64,000 nt of DNA from Xylaria sp. FL1777 (Eukaryota; Ascomycota; Sordariomycetes; Xylariales; Xylariaceae): positions 1 to 64,000 of the forward strand of contig MU400671.1 in the NCBI GenBank assembly GCA_022578965.1, given 5' to 3'. The notes under the pieces were generated by a model that saw nothing but the letters and a program-made list of their open reading frames with translations, was not told the origin of the DNA and made no database searches. The translations under genes and the position numbers were made by a program. Of the stretch, positions 12,881-24,951 are shown piece after piece; position 1 is the first letter of the stretch, and each line of letters opens with the position of its first letter.

Positions 12881-15171
12881 AACGCAAGGACTATTCTAGT
12901 CTGAGGCACCTAAGATAAGTAAAGCTGGACGTTTACCGAATTAAGTTTAGATTTAGGTCCCAATATTAATTCTTCAGGTCCGAAAATCTGCATTGCTAGG
13001 TAGGTAGGTACAGGGTGCAGAGAAGTGGAGTACATACAGTACCTACGTATAGTTCTTGTACAGTGCCGTATCGGCTTCGGGACGGTTTTGAACATAATGT
13101 TAGACAAAATGTTAAGATTATTTTTAAATATGAAAATTATAAGCGTTTTATATGTGAAAGCGTTGTACCTATTTTGGTGTGTAGCGTTTCTACTTTAATC
13201 CTTACTAACCTGCTGTAAGTATTTTCAAACAACCCCCCGGCCCGCTACGGTACTCTTTGTGCCTAAACAGGAAGAAGACATCGTTGCAACCCTTCAGTTA
13301 TATACATACCTAGGTACTCATAATAGTATAGAATAGATGGACACATTCGACGTATCTAATAAAGCACGGTACTATTTTCCCTTGCGCCTTGCCCAAGGTT
13401 GTCTATCGAGGCATAACGATAACTATATAGGCAAGAAGAATAAATGACAAATGGCACAACGTGGGCCGAGCCGACGAGATCGTCTCTCAATCCCCCCCCC
13501 CACCGTCTGATGCCTTCGATCTAGATGCCTAGGTACCTAGCGTGGCCATCTGCTCGGGGTCGATGATGCCCTTCCCGTCGAACACCCACCCTGGGTTTCT
13601 TCATGTGATGCGAGGTCTTGCACCAGTCGCGTCGAGATGCACGTCTGGGCGATGGACGGCAAGTTACGATAGAAAGAGGGAAAGACGCATGTTGGAGTCG
13701 ACATAGCAAGCGTGCGAGGAGGTGGGCAGCTATCAAGGGCGAATCGGGCTATCAATCACAGGCGAATAAGAGAGAGCGCCTAGGTGTCTAACAATGTGTC
13801 TAGCTATCTATCAGGCGGGACGTGTGGAGGCCACGAACCAACGTATCCGGAACCGACACAGCACGTGTTGCGCACGCTTCGGTCGGATGCGAGCAGGCTG
13901 CCGTGGCCAGCTATGGCAGCGAACCGAGATGGCGATGGCAACAATGAGAGAAGACACAGCAAGAGAGAGTGTGGATTATCGGTATGTCCTTTGACTCGCG
14001 GCACACACTTGAAGGACGGTTGGCGGTGTCTGCCTGGCGTAGTAGGGGCGGTCGAGGCCATGTTTCGGTGCATGCTGTCTCCAGAGCAGCCAGCAGACAA
14101 GGCCACAGAGCTCCATTCTATCCGCGGTTGCTTGCCTTACAGTACAGCTATGCGATTTCGAAGCCGGCTAGACGTGTTCTACGCTGGGTGAAAGGGTCCG
14201 TGGCTCTAGCTGCCTCGGAGCCTATTTGCTTAGGGGATTCGTGACATTCATGATCGATCGACATGATTACCCTTAGCAACCCGGTCACGCCGTAGACAGA
14301 TACAGCATCAGAATCTAGACCGAGGACAGGAGATGACATTGCTTGTGCAGTAATACGTATAATGGGAGCTGGGATATGACTTCTCTGGGAACTGGCTGAC
14401 CCGGCGCCGGAAGGAAACGCGGGTACACAGTACGGTAGATTCGCGGCACTGTAGCTCGACCACTACTAGCGAGGCCGTGGGGATGTAGGTTATAGTTTGT
14501 AGAAGCCCGGCAGAAGATTTGTTCAACTGAGCCGAGCCCGGTGGATGGGTAGGGAGAGATTATGTACTATACCAAGTAGGAGAGGTGCTCAGCAGAAGGG
14601 ATGGTGTTGATGCGGGGAGTGAAATTAACAAACGAAAGGTATCCGTCTTGGCACACCAGGTACTGGTCCCTTGACCTGTCGTTTCTCAGTAATACTCAGC
14701 ACGCCGCGACTCGGTTGCGGTGCGATTCCTACGTCGGATGATGCCGAGCAGGATGCACCAAATAGACAAGGCGAACACGGTGGGCCTCCATAACCTAAGG
14801 ATTCGGAACCTCGAGTTCAGAAAGACTGCAGCGGGAGAAAGAGAGAGATAAACTGGATGGAATCGACGAGCTATTGGCAACAACCCAAACAACCCATATT
14901 TTCAGAAAGAGCAGGAGACGTGGGCCAGCGGTGCTACCCAGTCAGAGCACGACCAAATGGCATAGAAGATTGCGCTGCGAAAGTAGGTGGATTCAATGCC
15001 AATTGATGGCAACATTATAATATATTGCGTACAAGGAGCAATCATGTTTTATGAACAACAGAGAAGCTTAATCATCTATAAGTTAGAGTGGGATGCTGTC
15101 AATGACCCATTTAGGAACTGCGTAAATACTATGCAGCAGGCTATCGCCGACTTGGCAACTTCAAACCATCA
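12881..15171. other. Gene-free interval of ordinary base composition
   Basis: About 2.3 kb next to the left AT block. Open frames up to 135 codons exist (13,784-14,191 +), but they overlap frames on both strands, lack family resemblance and have no supporting splice structure, so I do not call a gene. A poly-C tract lies at about 13,493-13,502. The last kilobase is upstream of nothing on the + strand and downstream of the minus-strand gene ending at 15,172. Confidence 0.5.
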
Positions 15172-16172
15172 TTAAATCCTTGTGGCATAAGCCTTGCCTC
15201 CAGCCATGGCTTTCCTCCTGCGATATGTTTCGCGGTAGTTGTAACGCTCATAGGTACCATAAGCGTAAGCGCCTACTCCGAGAAGTGTCCAAAAACTCGT
15301 GACTACCAAGCCAACCGGGAAAATCAGTAGGTTGACTCCTGGAAGAACGAATGCAACTCTGCCGGCTTCTAGCTCTGAAGTGATGTTTTGAACGGCCAGG
15401 GATGCTTGGTTGAAGGTTGACAAGACGACTTCCTTGGCGAATATGCCATTCACAAACGCTGCCTCGTTAGAAGAAACGTTTGTGGAAATGGTCTGTCCCG
15501 TGGCATCTTTGGCCGTAAGAGTGAAAATTGGCATGATTAAAGGTTCTATTTTCTGTCTAGAGACAGAGTTAGCGCAGGGACTAGGACTAGGAGAAGGATT
15601 CGAAGAACATACATTGTCATGGGCGGGATCATCTGATCCTGGTTAATCCGGCCAACAATCATGTAAGTCCGATGAAGAGTAGGACCTGAACTTTGGCGTC
15701 GGGAGAGAGAATCGCCTCCCATGTCACGAGACGTCACTCGTTGTCCGTTAATCTCGGAGGCAGTCGCTCCAGTGAACGTTACACCACCCTGCATCTGTTG
15801 TAGAGGGACTCCCTCCCAAGCGCCTGAAGGAGGTGATACCTCAAAGAGCCGCAAATCAGCCATGAACTCGCCGAGATCTGTGTTTAGCTGGACCATGTTG
15901 TAGCAAACCGCCATGCCGGAGGGATTGCTAGCAGTAGAGAGCGTAGAAAGTGTTTTTGTGCAGGCCGAAACAGTATCGGCGTCCCATTGCGTCAGATTCA
16001 AAGAAGCAGTAGTCGAATTTTGCCGCCTGTCCAACAATCCGTAGGCCGTTTCTTCCATTCTCCTCTCCAAGGACGACCGACTAGAACCCAAGATCTCTCT
16101 CACAATAGTGCTCGGGGCGCCGTACACCTGCATAACAAGCAGGGACGCAACAACTGCAGTAACCCACGTCAT
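15172..16172 (-). CDS. Secreted or surface protein with signal peptide and C-terminal membrane segment (conserved fungal, function unknown)
   Basis: Two exons, 15,613-16,172 and 15,172-15,556, giving 314 residues. The 56-bp intron has GTATGT, a CTAAC branch site and a CTAG acceptor, and joining at that acceptor restores the frame. The start at 16,172 is an ATG followed by a clear signal peptide (M-T-W-V-T-A-V-V-A-S-L-L-V-M). The ectodomain has several N-glycosylation sequons (N-S-T, N-L-T, N-V-S). Near residues 255-285 a hydrophobic stretch (V-A-F-V-L-P-G-V...L-G-V-G-A-Y) forms a membrane segment, followed by a short basic tail rich in Arg and Tyr. From memory of fungal proteomes this resembles a widespread Sordariomycete hypothetical family of about 300 residues; no enzymatic motif is seen. 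It stands alone, with gene-free DNA on both sides. Confidence 0.85.
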
Positions 16173-17502
16173 ATTGACTCTGCGATACCCGGTGAAGTTT
16201 TCTAACAGAACGTTGATCGACGATCGATTAGATTAGATAGTTATATAACATGAAATCCGGCCTGCGGTCGAAGAAATTCGTCAAAAGAGCGACGACGCCC
16301 GGGTCGAGCTTAATGGAGCTGTGGAAGAAATGAATGCGACCTAGCGGCCGAACACACCACTGGCAAAAAACGAGAAGTAGAAGGGGAAAAAGCCTGCCGG
16401 CAGGTAGGTAGAAAATAAGTCGGCTTGGCTTCAAGCAACGAGTGAGGTTATTAGATGGAAGAAGAGAAGATCATAGTGAGGGTTATTAAGAGAAGAGGGG
16501 GGAACGAGAAGTTTCCAAGGCGAAACCTATTATTTGACGGAGAAAACCAAAACTCGTCAGCAGACTTGAGCATATCTAGACGAATAACGCAAGCCCTTTA
16601 CCCCTTCACCCCTCAATCGTCGCATGCTAGGCTAGTACATGCTAGCAATCGTACCATATGCCTAGGGATCATGATCATGATCTGGGCCACCTATTAGCGA
16701 CCCCAGACAGGTCGCAGCCAATTCCACGGCGGAACCCGCAAACACCCTCGTGTGCTCGTGTTGCTCGCGTTGCCATGTCCATCGAATCTACACTACCGGT
16801 ACCCTGTGCTGGCCGGGGGGAGGGCCCCGTACTGTATTGGAAGGGTGTCCGAAGCACGAACAGCACCAGCCACGATGTCTGCGACAGCAACAGCAACGTC
16901 AACGGCCTGGAGACAGGGCTGGATGCAGGGATGGGACAAAGCGTGCCTGGCAAGCGCCCTTGGCGAGACACTGGAACGGGGCCCCCAAGCATGAATGAGC
17001 ATGATTGAATGCTGATGGAAGCCTCGATACTGGAGGGGCCTCACCGCTCCGAGGGCACGATCAGGTAGTCCCAACGAGCGACAGACGGTTCAGGCCCGGC
17101 TCTGACGTTGTCGGATCGACAGGTGATGTAACAGGAACGGTCGGAGACGTGGAGTGATGAAAAGATGAAGTGGTTTCGAGGGTCAGAAGCGAGACAGGAG
17201 ACCAGGGTAGATAGAACAAGGGGTTGCCAAAGGGGGTCCAATCACTGTGCTTAGAGGTACTTACTTAAGATACTGCGTAGAGCAGCTCAGGTGGGTACCT
17301 ACAGTAGTGTCTCTAATCAGGCCCATCTTCGTCTCCAAGTCGTTTCGCTTCAACCTGGCCAGCGCTTAGCGGCATACCTACGCAGTATTGGTACACCTAC
17401 TTAAGTACTTACTCACTTACAATATCTACCTACCCAGATACCGTAAATATGCAGTATACAATACCTACAGTATGTGCTATGTATATGAGCACGTAGTATA
17501 TA

Positions 17503-17520
17503 ATACTACCTAGGTAGTAT
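17503..17520. repeat. 18-bp perfect palindrome centred on CCTAGG
   Basis: The bases atactacctaggtagtat equal their own reverse complement. It sits in a stretch dominated by TACCTA/TAGGTA words (17,250-17,860). No function can be assigned; it could form a small cruciform. Confidence 0.7.
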
Positions 17521-18806
17521 ATACTACATACCTAGTATACCAGTCGACGATAATAAGTAATTATGAGTCTTCGCTAGAGTTATGGGTACCTACATTATTC
17601 CAGTGTAGGTAGTATACGCCGTACGGTACCGGTACATTAGGTGCTGAGCTATGGGTTAGGTATTCGGGTGGAGTACATGGAGTGAGTAGTAGGTACCTGT
17701 GATAATGTACATACACGGTAATGATCGGCATCGCACATGCATGTCAGGGTATGCGCGTACACGTATAACTGATCATGAGTGGTTATCTGATCATTGATCA
17801 TTGATGCTCAGGCCTGAGCCCATAAGTATACATAGCATACCTAGGTACTCCATTCGGTCATCATACCACGACTTATTAACATTTTACTTCGCAACGTTCT
17901 CTAGGATTTTGTCTGCGTCTCCGTCCACTGTAATTAAGGTCGGCGGACTCCAGGCTCTAGAGTTAAAGCTAACGTGATTCCACGTCAAATACCCTTGGGA
18001 GCAGTGGCCTTTGAATGGCAGAGCTCGTGAAGGAGTCGTCGATGATGGAGATGCTGTGCTAGGGTGACGCTCTGTCGCGCGCTCGCTAACACGGTAGTAA
18101 CACCAACACCCGTTTTTTTCCAGGCCGCTCTGTTCTCGGCTATCTCCTGCGTTGTTGCTAATAGCCCTTGCGCGGCGTACGTCGCTCGCTGGACGGCCCC
18201 TGACCAAGCTCAAGCACTTTGAACGAAATTGCCGAGGTCATTTGCTGGCACGATATAGCAATCTGAGTTCCTCCGTGGTCAACAGCGCCTGCGGAGGCTA
18301 AAGAACTGACAAACTAACGAACTGACAAAGACGCATATAACGTGCTCGCCATAACCAACACGAGCGAACACGAAGGACCGAAACCCGAACTTGACGATCC
18401 AACGGACGGACTATCGTGAAGCCCGTCGATACTCGTGGAGCAGCATGGACGCGGATACGGCAGAGAGGATGATACCGAGCCAGGAGATAGCGATAACATC
18501 CACAAACCCAATGATCGTTATGCTTGATAACGTACTCGGCTATCAGATATACCCGCCATGCACATCACCTTCCCTTCTATTGCAGGTTTATATGTCTCGC
18601 AAAGGCGGTGTTATTCACTTGAACCGAGCACTCTCAAACTGCTGGATAATATACATGTATGGTAGGTAGTGCATGAACCACAGCTATCGCCTAGAACACG
18701 TCCAATAAGCAGGCTCAACAGTCCTACTAGATTCGGAAAACAGGCACAAGACTCCAAGGTTTAGCCCGCAGTGGATGAAAAGAGCTACACAATTACAGGT
18801 AGAACT

Positions 18807-20607
18807 TCATGTCCGTTTTTTATGAAACCTTCCTTCAAATACCGTTACCTCCAAATGAGGAGCATCATCAGACTTACCAAGCAACTCTTCTCTACGGCCA
18901 AAGTATACCTTACTAGCCACTATCCATTCGTCAACCCCATTTGACCAACGAACCAAAAAGACGTATCCACTCATACTTAGTACGTAGGTATCTAGAGGGA
19001 CCTTATATACCCCCCCAATCGCTCCCAATTCACTTTACTAAGTTGAATGTGAAAGGCCGATCAGGGGATAAGTATGTAGGCAACGAGTCTTGTAACTGAT
19101 TGCGACTAATCTGCAGGTAAGATCATCGTCAAAAACGCATCGCCAGCCGAGCCCGCGCCTCTATGAAACTTGGGGAAATAATTCCCTGAAAGATGTATTC
19201 CGTCGCGATAGAGGAGTTGGAACAGTTGATCGCACCCATACTTTGTTGGCTAAGTATTCGGGTTAGTGATTTTTTTCCTAGGGGGACAAATGTGTGTTCG
19301 AGAGCTGTGGTCAATGTTGCCGCCTCCCCTCACCGTCGGCTCCAATAATTATCTTCAATAAAAGAGACCGGCATGACGTCAATCCTGTAAATATCTCTTG
19401 GATACTTGTCAATATGCACCCCATCCGCTATTCTAGCGCGGTAGTACCAATGGCGCACACCCATACTCCTTTGTAGACACCATTTTGCTCGATTCTGCCG
19501 TCTTGTTGCCAAAGGCTTTTGAATCCTCCACTAAAGCTATGCCTAGCAAACCCGTCCCAGCTGTACCCGTCCCTAGCTGAGGATCTTTTAGTATTTCGTT
19601 GTAGTTTAGCGTCATCCGCTTACAATGTTTCCTTAGGAACGGCGCCCTTTTTGGTCCGCTTTGGTTGTGCTTCAGCGTTACCCCTTTTGTTTTTCTCGGC
19701 TCTTGTCCGACAGTGTCGACTCGCCTTAACGCAATGGGTTCGATTTTAATTCAAAGTTCAGGGAGTTCGACTGATATTAAGATCAATTATGAGATAATAC
19801 TATATATGCTACTACTACTCAATCTAGATATCCGGGCCGTTCAAGTGGGTGCCTAGGTTTAACTTATGTCTTGAGGTGGCCTTGGCCGTCACAGAATATT
19901 ACATTTGTAATTTACTTCCGGAGCATAAAGGCTTCGTTACGACATGATGTAGCTTCTTGTCCTTCCTCTATATCCAGGAATTACCATCGGAAATTTAGTT
20001 AGTGGTCTAGGAGCAGCAAGACTTGGGCAATGCAATCGTGAGTCTACGAGTTGACTTGGAGGTGATTTATTTCTTAGTGCTAATTTACGTTAATGTAATT
20101 ACTATCTACTTAGCCAGCAAATTCGGCGCTGCGAGCCTGCAATTCTCATCTTCAGGAAGTTTTCGGCTTATAGCAGGCGCTTCAGTCTTAAATGTTCTAA
20201 TATCCTAGGAGAGCGAGGGGCGCATACTGGTTATAGTCCCATAGAAATATAAGACCCTCCGTCTTATCCCTTCAGTGCATACATGTCCTGCGACGGAGAA
20301 GCGAGTCTCTTATTATGTGTAGATACAGTTTCCTACGCAGAGTCCGCGTATCTTGATCCAATCTCTCCTTTTATTTTCCCGACACAGTTAGAACTGACCA
20401 GATGTTCATACACCGAGCTTACTATTAGTCGACCGTCCTGATGAAGAGACTATCAACGTCATTCTCAATGCCATTCCAGTTGGTTTCGGAGATAACGTAT
20501 CGGCATTCTAGCAGCAAGGGTTCGAGCGCATGCAACAACACGGTGTCATCAACTGGGCCGGGACTCCTTAAATTCACGCGAGTCTTGAAAATTACGACTG
20601 CATCCAT
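18807..20607 (-). pseudogene. Possible decayed coding sequence, family not recognised
   Basis: Several short minus-strand frames (20,425-20,607; 19,330-19,615; 19,129-19,314; 18,807-19,028) have protein-like composition but shift frame or stop within 60-75 codons. At 19,433-19,615 the frame carries a Gly-rich stretch (G-T-G-T-A-G-T-G-L-L-G-I-A-L-V-E-D) that looks more like a protein core than chance. I could not join them with splice sites into one frame. It may be a broken gene, or separate chance frames; I cannot name a family. Confidence 0.25.
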
Positions 20608-21950
20608 TGCCTGATGTTCAAGTCTTGGCGCGAGGAGGGCTTTAGAGATACACGCTCTTGTGGCGGATGGCGACTAGGACATTTTAAGAATAAATGGTCT
20701 TATCCCGTGCAATTATTTATATTTCCAGGTTTTAGGCTACTGTGGAGACATTTTCCTCAAGCCTTCAATGGGTCCTGAGCTGTATACAACCTTGTTGTAA
20801 GTCTCGCGTCCTCATCAACGGCCTATTTATTCCATCGGCCTCCCTCTTTCACTGCGTATACCTTTAATAGCCAAGCTGATGACTCCGCGAGGAATGATAA
20901 AGATTAAAAAAGAGCCTCCTGCATTGTCGGTGTCTTAATTATTTTCTTTTAGGGCCATGGGCCATGCGGTAAATCTTATATAGGTGCTACCCTGTTTATT
21001 ATCCAAGTGTGCAGTCTAGATTGCACGGCCTATGTAGTATAGTCCGCTGCTAGTCAGGCTGGTCGCCTTCTAGACTGATGAGAACCCGTATCCTACCGGT
21101 ATACCTAGACTACAGTTTTATCGCGCCTGATGGCTCCCTTGCGTATAGATGGACTATGTATAGTAAATAATAGAATCATTGTAGCTTGGGTATAGCACAG
21201 CTAGATTATTTACCTAGGTAGTCTGGTGTATGTGTGGTTATACTACTAAGCGTCTACCGGGAGTCCGACGTCTGTAGACAACTAGATCTCGGGTTATCTA
21301 CATCCTTCGAGGCAAGTTGACTCGTTTAGCTCCGCCTGGGCACTAGTTCCCGCCGCCGTTCCTAGCCCTAGTCTAGCCAAGCCTCAGCTTGAGGGTTACT
21401 TTGGTTGGGACCAATCGCAAACATCCCTTTCCGCGGAAACCCTCAGCTAGCTCAGCTCGCCCTACATACCTATACGCGGACTTGCAAGATCCCAGCAGAA
21501 CACCATAAACTGGCTTTACACGGTCGTCATGAACCCCCTCTTCAGAATCCCGAAGTTCTCCCATTACCACCCTTATACGCGGAAAGGGCTCTGTTCAGGG
21601 GGCATACGTGGCACTGAGGCTATACAACCAACAGTGGGATTGAGTCGTATTAAGCATATCTAGATTCAGAGTCTAATCGTATCTCGACTTAAACAATGCC
21701 AGGCAGCAGCTTCCATGTGAGGCGCACCCTATCGATATATATATATACGTATGTATGTGATCGTGTGTGTTCTTCGTATGCTCTCTGTGTAGAGCTGTTT
21801 GTCTTTTATCTACATGTTCGATTCCTTTCAAACAAGGCAATTAGAGATATTCCCGTAATCGCCACATTCATACATATCCTTGATAGTTAATATCACACAG
21901 TTCAAAGTCCCCCCGTCTACACCGTCCGCCCCCGGCGCGGTATCATCACG

Positions 21951-22901
21951 ATGTCATCTGAAAGTTGCACTCTGAGCACCTGTTCGCTGTCTGACTCCTT
22001 CTATGGCTATCGACCGAACTTGGGCATCGACATATTTTTTAGCATTGTCTACGTCGCCATAATTGGCCGTTGCCTGTTTATCACCATTCACAAGCGAAAA
22101 TGGCTCGGCTACACTATCTCCGTGCTCCTTGGTGCTTTACTGGAGCTTATTGGTTTTGTGTCGCGAACTTATGGATATGCCCATCCATTCGTTCGAATTG
22201 GTTGGATTATTCAATATTCCTTGATCACATTTGCGCCCGTCTTCACAAGCGCAGCGTAAGTCAAGTACCACTGTGTTCCTCAAATTGAACCCTCACTAAC
22301 AAAGCTTCATAGCATCTACGTCTGCATTGGCCGGATAGCCGACTACCTTGGAAGAGGCAAATTCAACATTAGGCCCAGGCTGTATGCTCGAATATTCATC
22401 CCTAGCGACTTATTTGCTCTCCTTATCCAAGCTTCTGGCGGAGGCGTCTCTTTCAGTGAACACGATGTCCCTTTGGATGGCGGAATATCCACAGGCCAAG
22501 GTATCATCATTGGCGGTCTAACGCTACAGGTTATCTCACTGTCAGTATTCTTCATATTATTCATGGGAGTCATCTGGCCAAACAACCTCTTCCGTCCCAA
22601 AAAATACGGCAAATTAGACCAGAACGACACGCGTGTTAGAAACTTCGTCATCTACATACTCACGGCCATCGTCTTGATCATCGGCCGCTCAGCTTTCAGG
22701 GTTGCTGAATACTCGGAGGGAATATTCGGGTCGCTAGGCCACAATGAGGTTCTATTCATTATTTTTGACGGCTTCCCCGTTGCTATTGCCACGTCGCTCA
22801 TGGTAATATTCCACCCTATATACATGCTTCCCACCACGCCTCGGGCTAGCAAGGTTGCTGGCCAGGAGCTAAGGTTCCTCCCGGAAGAGCAACAGTACTG
22901 A
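21951..22901 (+). CDS. RTA1-like seven-transmembrane protein
   Basis: Two exons, 21,951-22,255 and 22,313-22,901, encode 297 residues. The 57-bp intron has GTAAGT, a CACTAAC branch site and ATAG, and splicing restores the frame. The Y-G-Y-R-P-N opening, the G-A-L-L-E-L-I-G-F-V-S-R signature at about residues 63-74, and about seven hydrophobic segments match the RTA1/RTM1 family. Members lie in the plasma or other membranes and have been tied to resistance to 7-aminocholesterol and other membrane-active compounds, or to lipid movement; the substrate here is unknown. Length fits the family (about 270-350). The ATG at 21,951 is the first in frame. It is alone, with more than 2 kb of gene-free DNA on each side. 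Confidence 0.92.
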
Positions 22902-24951
22902 TACATTCATTGACTCCACGTAATTCACCTTGTCTTTGCCTAACATTTAGACTTTTGTATAGATAGGCAGGTAATGGGCGTTCAAGGCAGGCTAGATCTG
23001 CATAAAGCACGGGAATAGAGTGCGTTTTCTCGAAAGGCATTTGTTCTCACGGTTACTTCACCACATCACACTATGTCCCAAATATTGCTATCAATGTCTT
23101 AATTCACACAAGTTTTATCTCATTTTATCTCTTAAAAACTTTTCTTTTGATTTTATATAGTTTTTTAAGTGGCCCATTTAATAAAGTAGCTAAGTGAAAT
23201 AAAAGATGCATTATAAATTTAATAGTATTAATTGTTTTATTATATAAACATTAACTAGTTATAAAGTTACAAATTTCTTAGTGTACATGTAGGTGTGTGT
23301 ATATGGCTGGTTTAGCTACAAGGGTATAGCTAAGCCTGTTAAGCCTGTGAACATTATTAGTTATACATATATGAATGATTTGTGCTATAAGAGAGTGCAG
23401 GTGTTATACGCGCTAAACGTGCTGAACACCTTGTTTGATACCTTGTGTGCGATACCCAAATGCGTAGTTCGGTGAGACAATTAGATCGTACTACGCTGAA
23501 CTGAGATCTATTGAGACTGTCTCACGTATTCAGAAGTGAAGCTATTTAGCCCTCACTTATCTGAGACATATTGGCGGATCCCGGAGGTTCGGAAGCTTGA
23601 ACTAGTTGTATATAGACCCTGGCGCAAGCTTGGATAGAAGGTATGAACCTTAGCAGCTATACCATTCCATGTTAATAGGGATATACTTATAATAGGAATA
23701 AAATTGAAAAGACAAGCTTGAAGAGAGAGAACTTGGATCATGTAACGAATTCTATGCTAACAAGACTAATAAACTACCTTCAAAGAGCATTGAATCTATG
23801 AAATGAGATAGTTTACCCTCAAGGTCCATGGTGCCTATCGAGATTACAGATATGACTCTAAGAACTATGACTAGGAAAGGAAAAATGCAGCCTAATAAAT
23901 AAGGGGAACATAATCTGGGCTACAGATAATACAGGATAGTCGAGAAAACAAGCAGAAAAGGAGAGGAAGGAGAGGAAGGAGAGGAAGGAGAGGAAGGAGA
24001 GGAAGGAGAGGAAGGAGAGGAAGGAGAGGAAGGAGAGAAAGGGTTTTATAAAGGTCCGAGAAGGCTGCTCAACGCTAACCCCCTAAATCCATTCTACTTA
24101 GACTCCTGAAACAATTGTTCACGATAGCAACATTAGAATTGAGAATGACGCCAATGACAAGAACATTGGAATTACCCAACAATAAGAACAATGAAGACAG
24201 CAACAACTTACAAAAATAGTCTCGATGAGGAGTACTTTGAAGACGAAACCAAAGAATACTAAGGTCAAGATAGGACATCTTTCATGTGATGTTCCGGGAT
24301 ATTAGACAACCGGGAGCTAAACAATGAAAGGCACGGCTCAGATCTAAACCCGAATAGAGCCTGAAAAAGTACCTGCCTCTTTCATAACCCTATACCGGTA
24401 AGGAAGGGATTTATGAGTGTTGGATGGGCATCGTAGATCGTACGAATCAATATTACAGAAGGATAGGAAGGGGGTAACTACTCTCGAGGCACAGAAAATA
24501 GGACAGAGATGGAAGAGCGTGCGTTAGAAAGACAAATAAGGCTAGACTCTAGGTTGTAACAGCAATCCCTGAGGGGCGTTTCTCATGCCTAGGATGAAAT
24601 GCTACCCATTGCCACTAACAGTACCGTTTAGCTTTTAACGATATAGATATAGATATAGATTAGACACATTACTCTTGCGCAAGACCGTCCCCTTACATGC
24701 AGCTAGGGTACCTTGCCTTTTTGCTTATGTGTACTGGACAATAACGGCTTTCAATTACAAACTCCAGACCTGGAGCAGAAGTATATATCGTATTTACTGA
24801 CTGCGAGCATACTGTAATCGAGATCAAGCCTACAAAGACGAATCTTCTACTCGAGGCCTTCCTTTTCCACACACACGTTTGATGCTCGAGCTTCAGAGGA
24901 CTGTTTGCTCCTTCGTGCCGACTATAGATGTAGATTGGACCTACTTTCTCT
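22902..24951. other. Gene-free interval between RTA1-like gene and MFS carrier
   Basis: About 2 kb. 23,090-23,290 is AT-rich, resembling a small RIP-affected remnant. 23,960-24,040 is a 9-bp tandem array. No gene or RNA gene recognised. The end of the interval is the 3' flank of the minus-strand MFS gene. Confidence 0.5.
23960..24040. repeat. 9-bp tandem repeat (GGAGAGGAA), about 9 units
   Basis: A purine-only array of the unit ggagaggaa repeats about nine times with little variation, ending ggagagaaaggg. One strand is all purine, so it could form triplex-prone DNA. It lies in a gene-free interval. Confidence 0.9.

Larger units (their letters stand above)
16173..21950. other. 5.8-kb gene-poor interval with short motif repeats and decayed coding traces
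   Basis: No intact gene recognised. 17,250-17,860 is dense in TACCTA/TAGGTA motifs. 18,800-20,610 has short minus-strand coding-like stretches (separate entry). 17,884-18,213 (minus, 109 codons) and 21,373-21,617 are open but have no recognisable product. 21,620-21,950 is the upstream region of the RTA1-like gene, with a (TA)n(GT)n run near 21,738-21,772. Confidence 0.5.

Noticed and set aside
13784..14191. 135-codon open frame on the plus strand
   Set aside because: Overlapping frames on both strands, no family resemblance, no signal peptide or splice structure.
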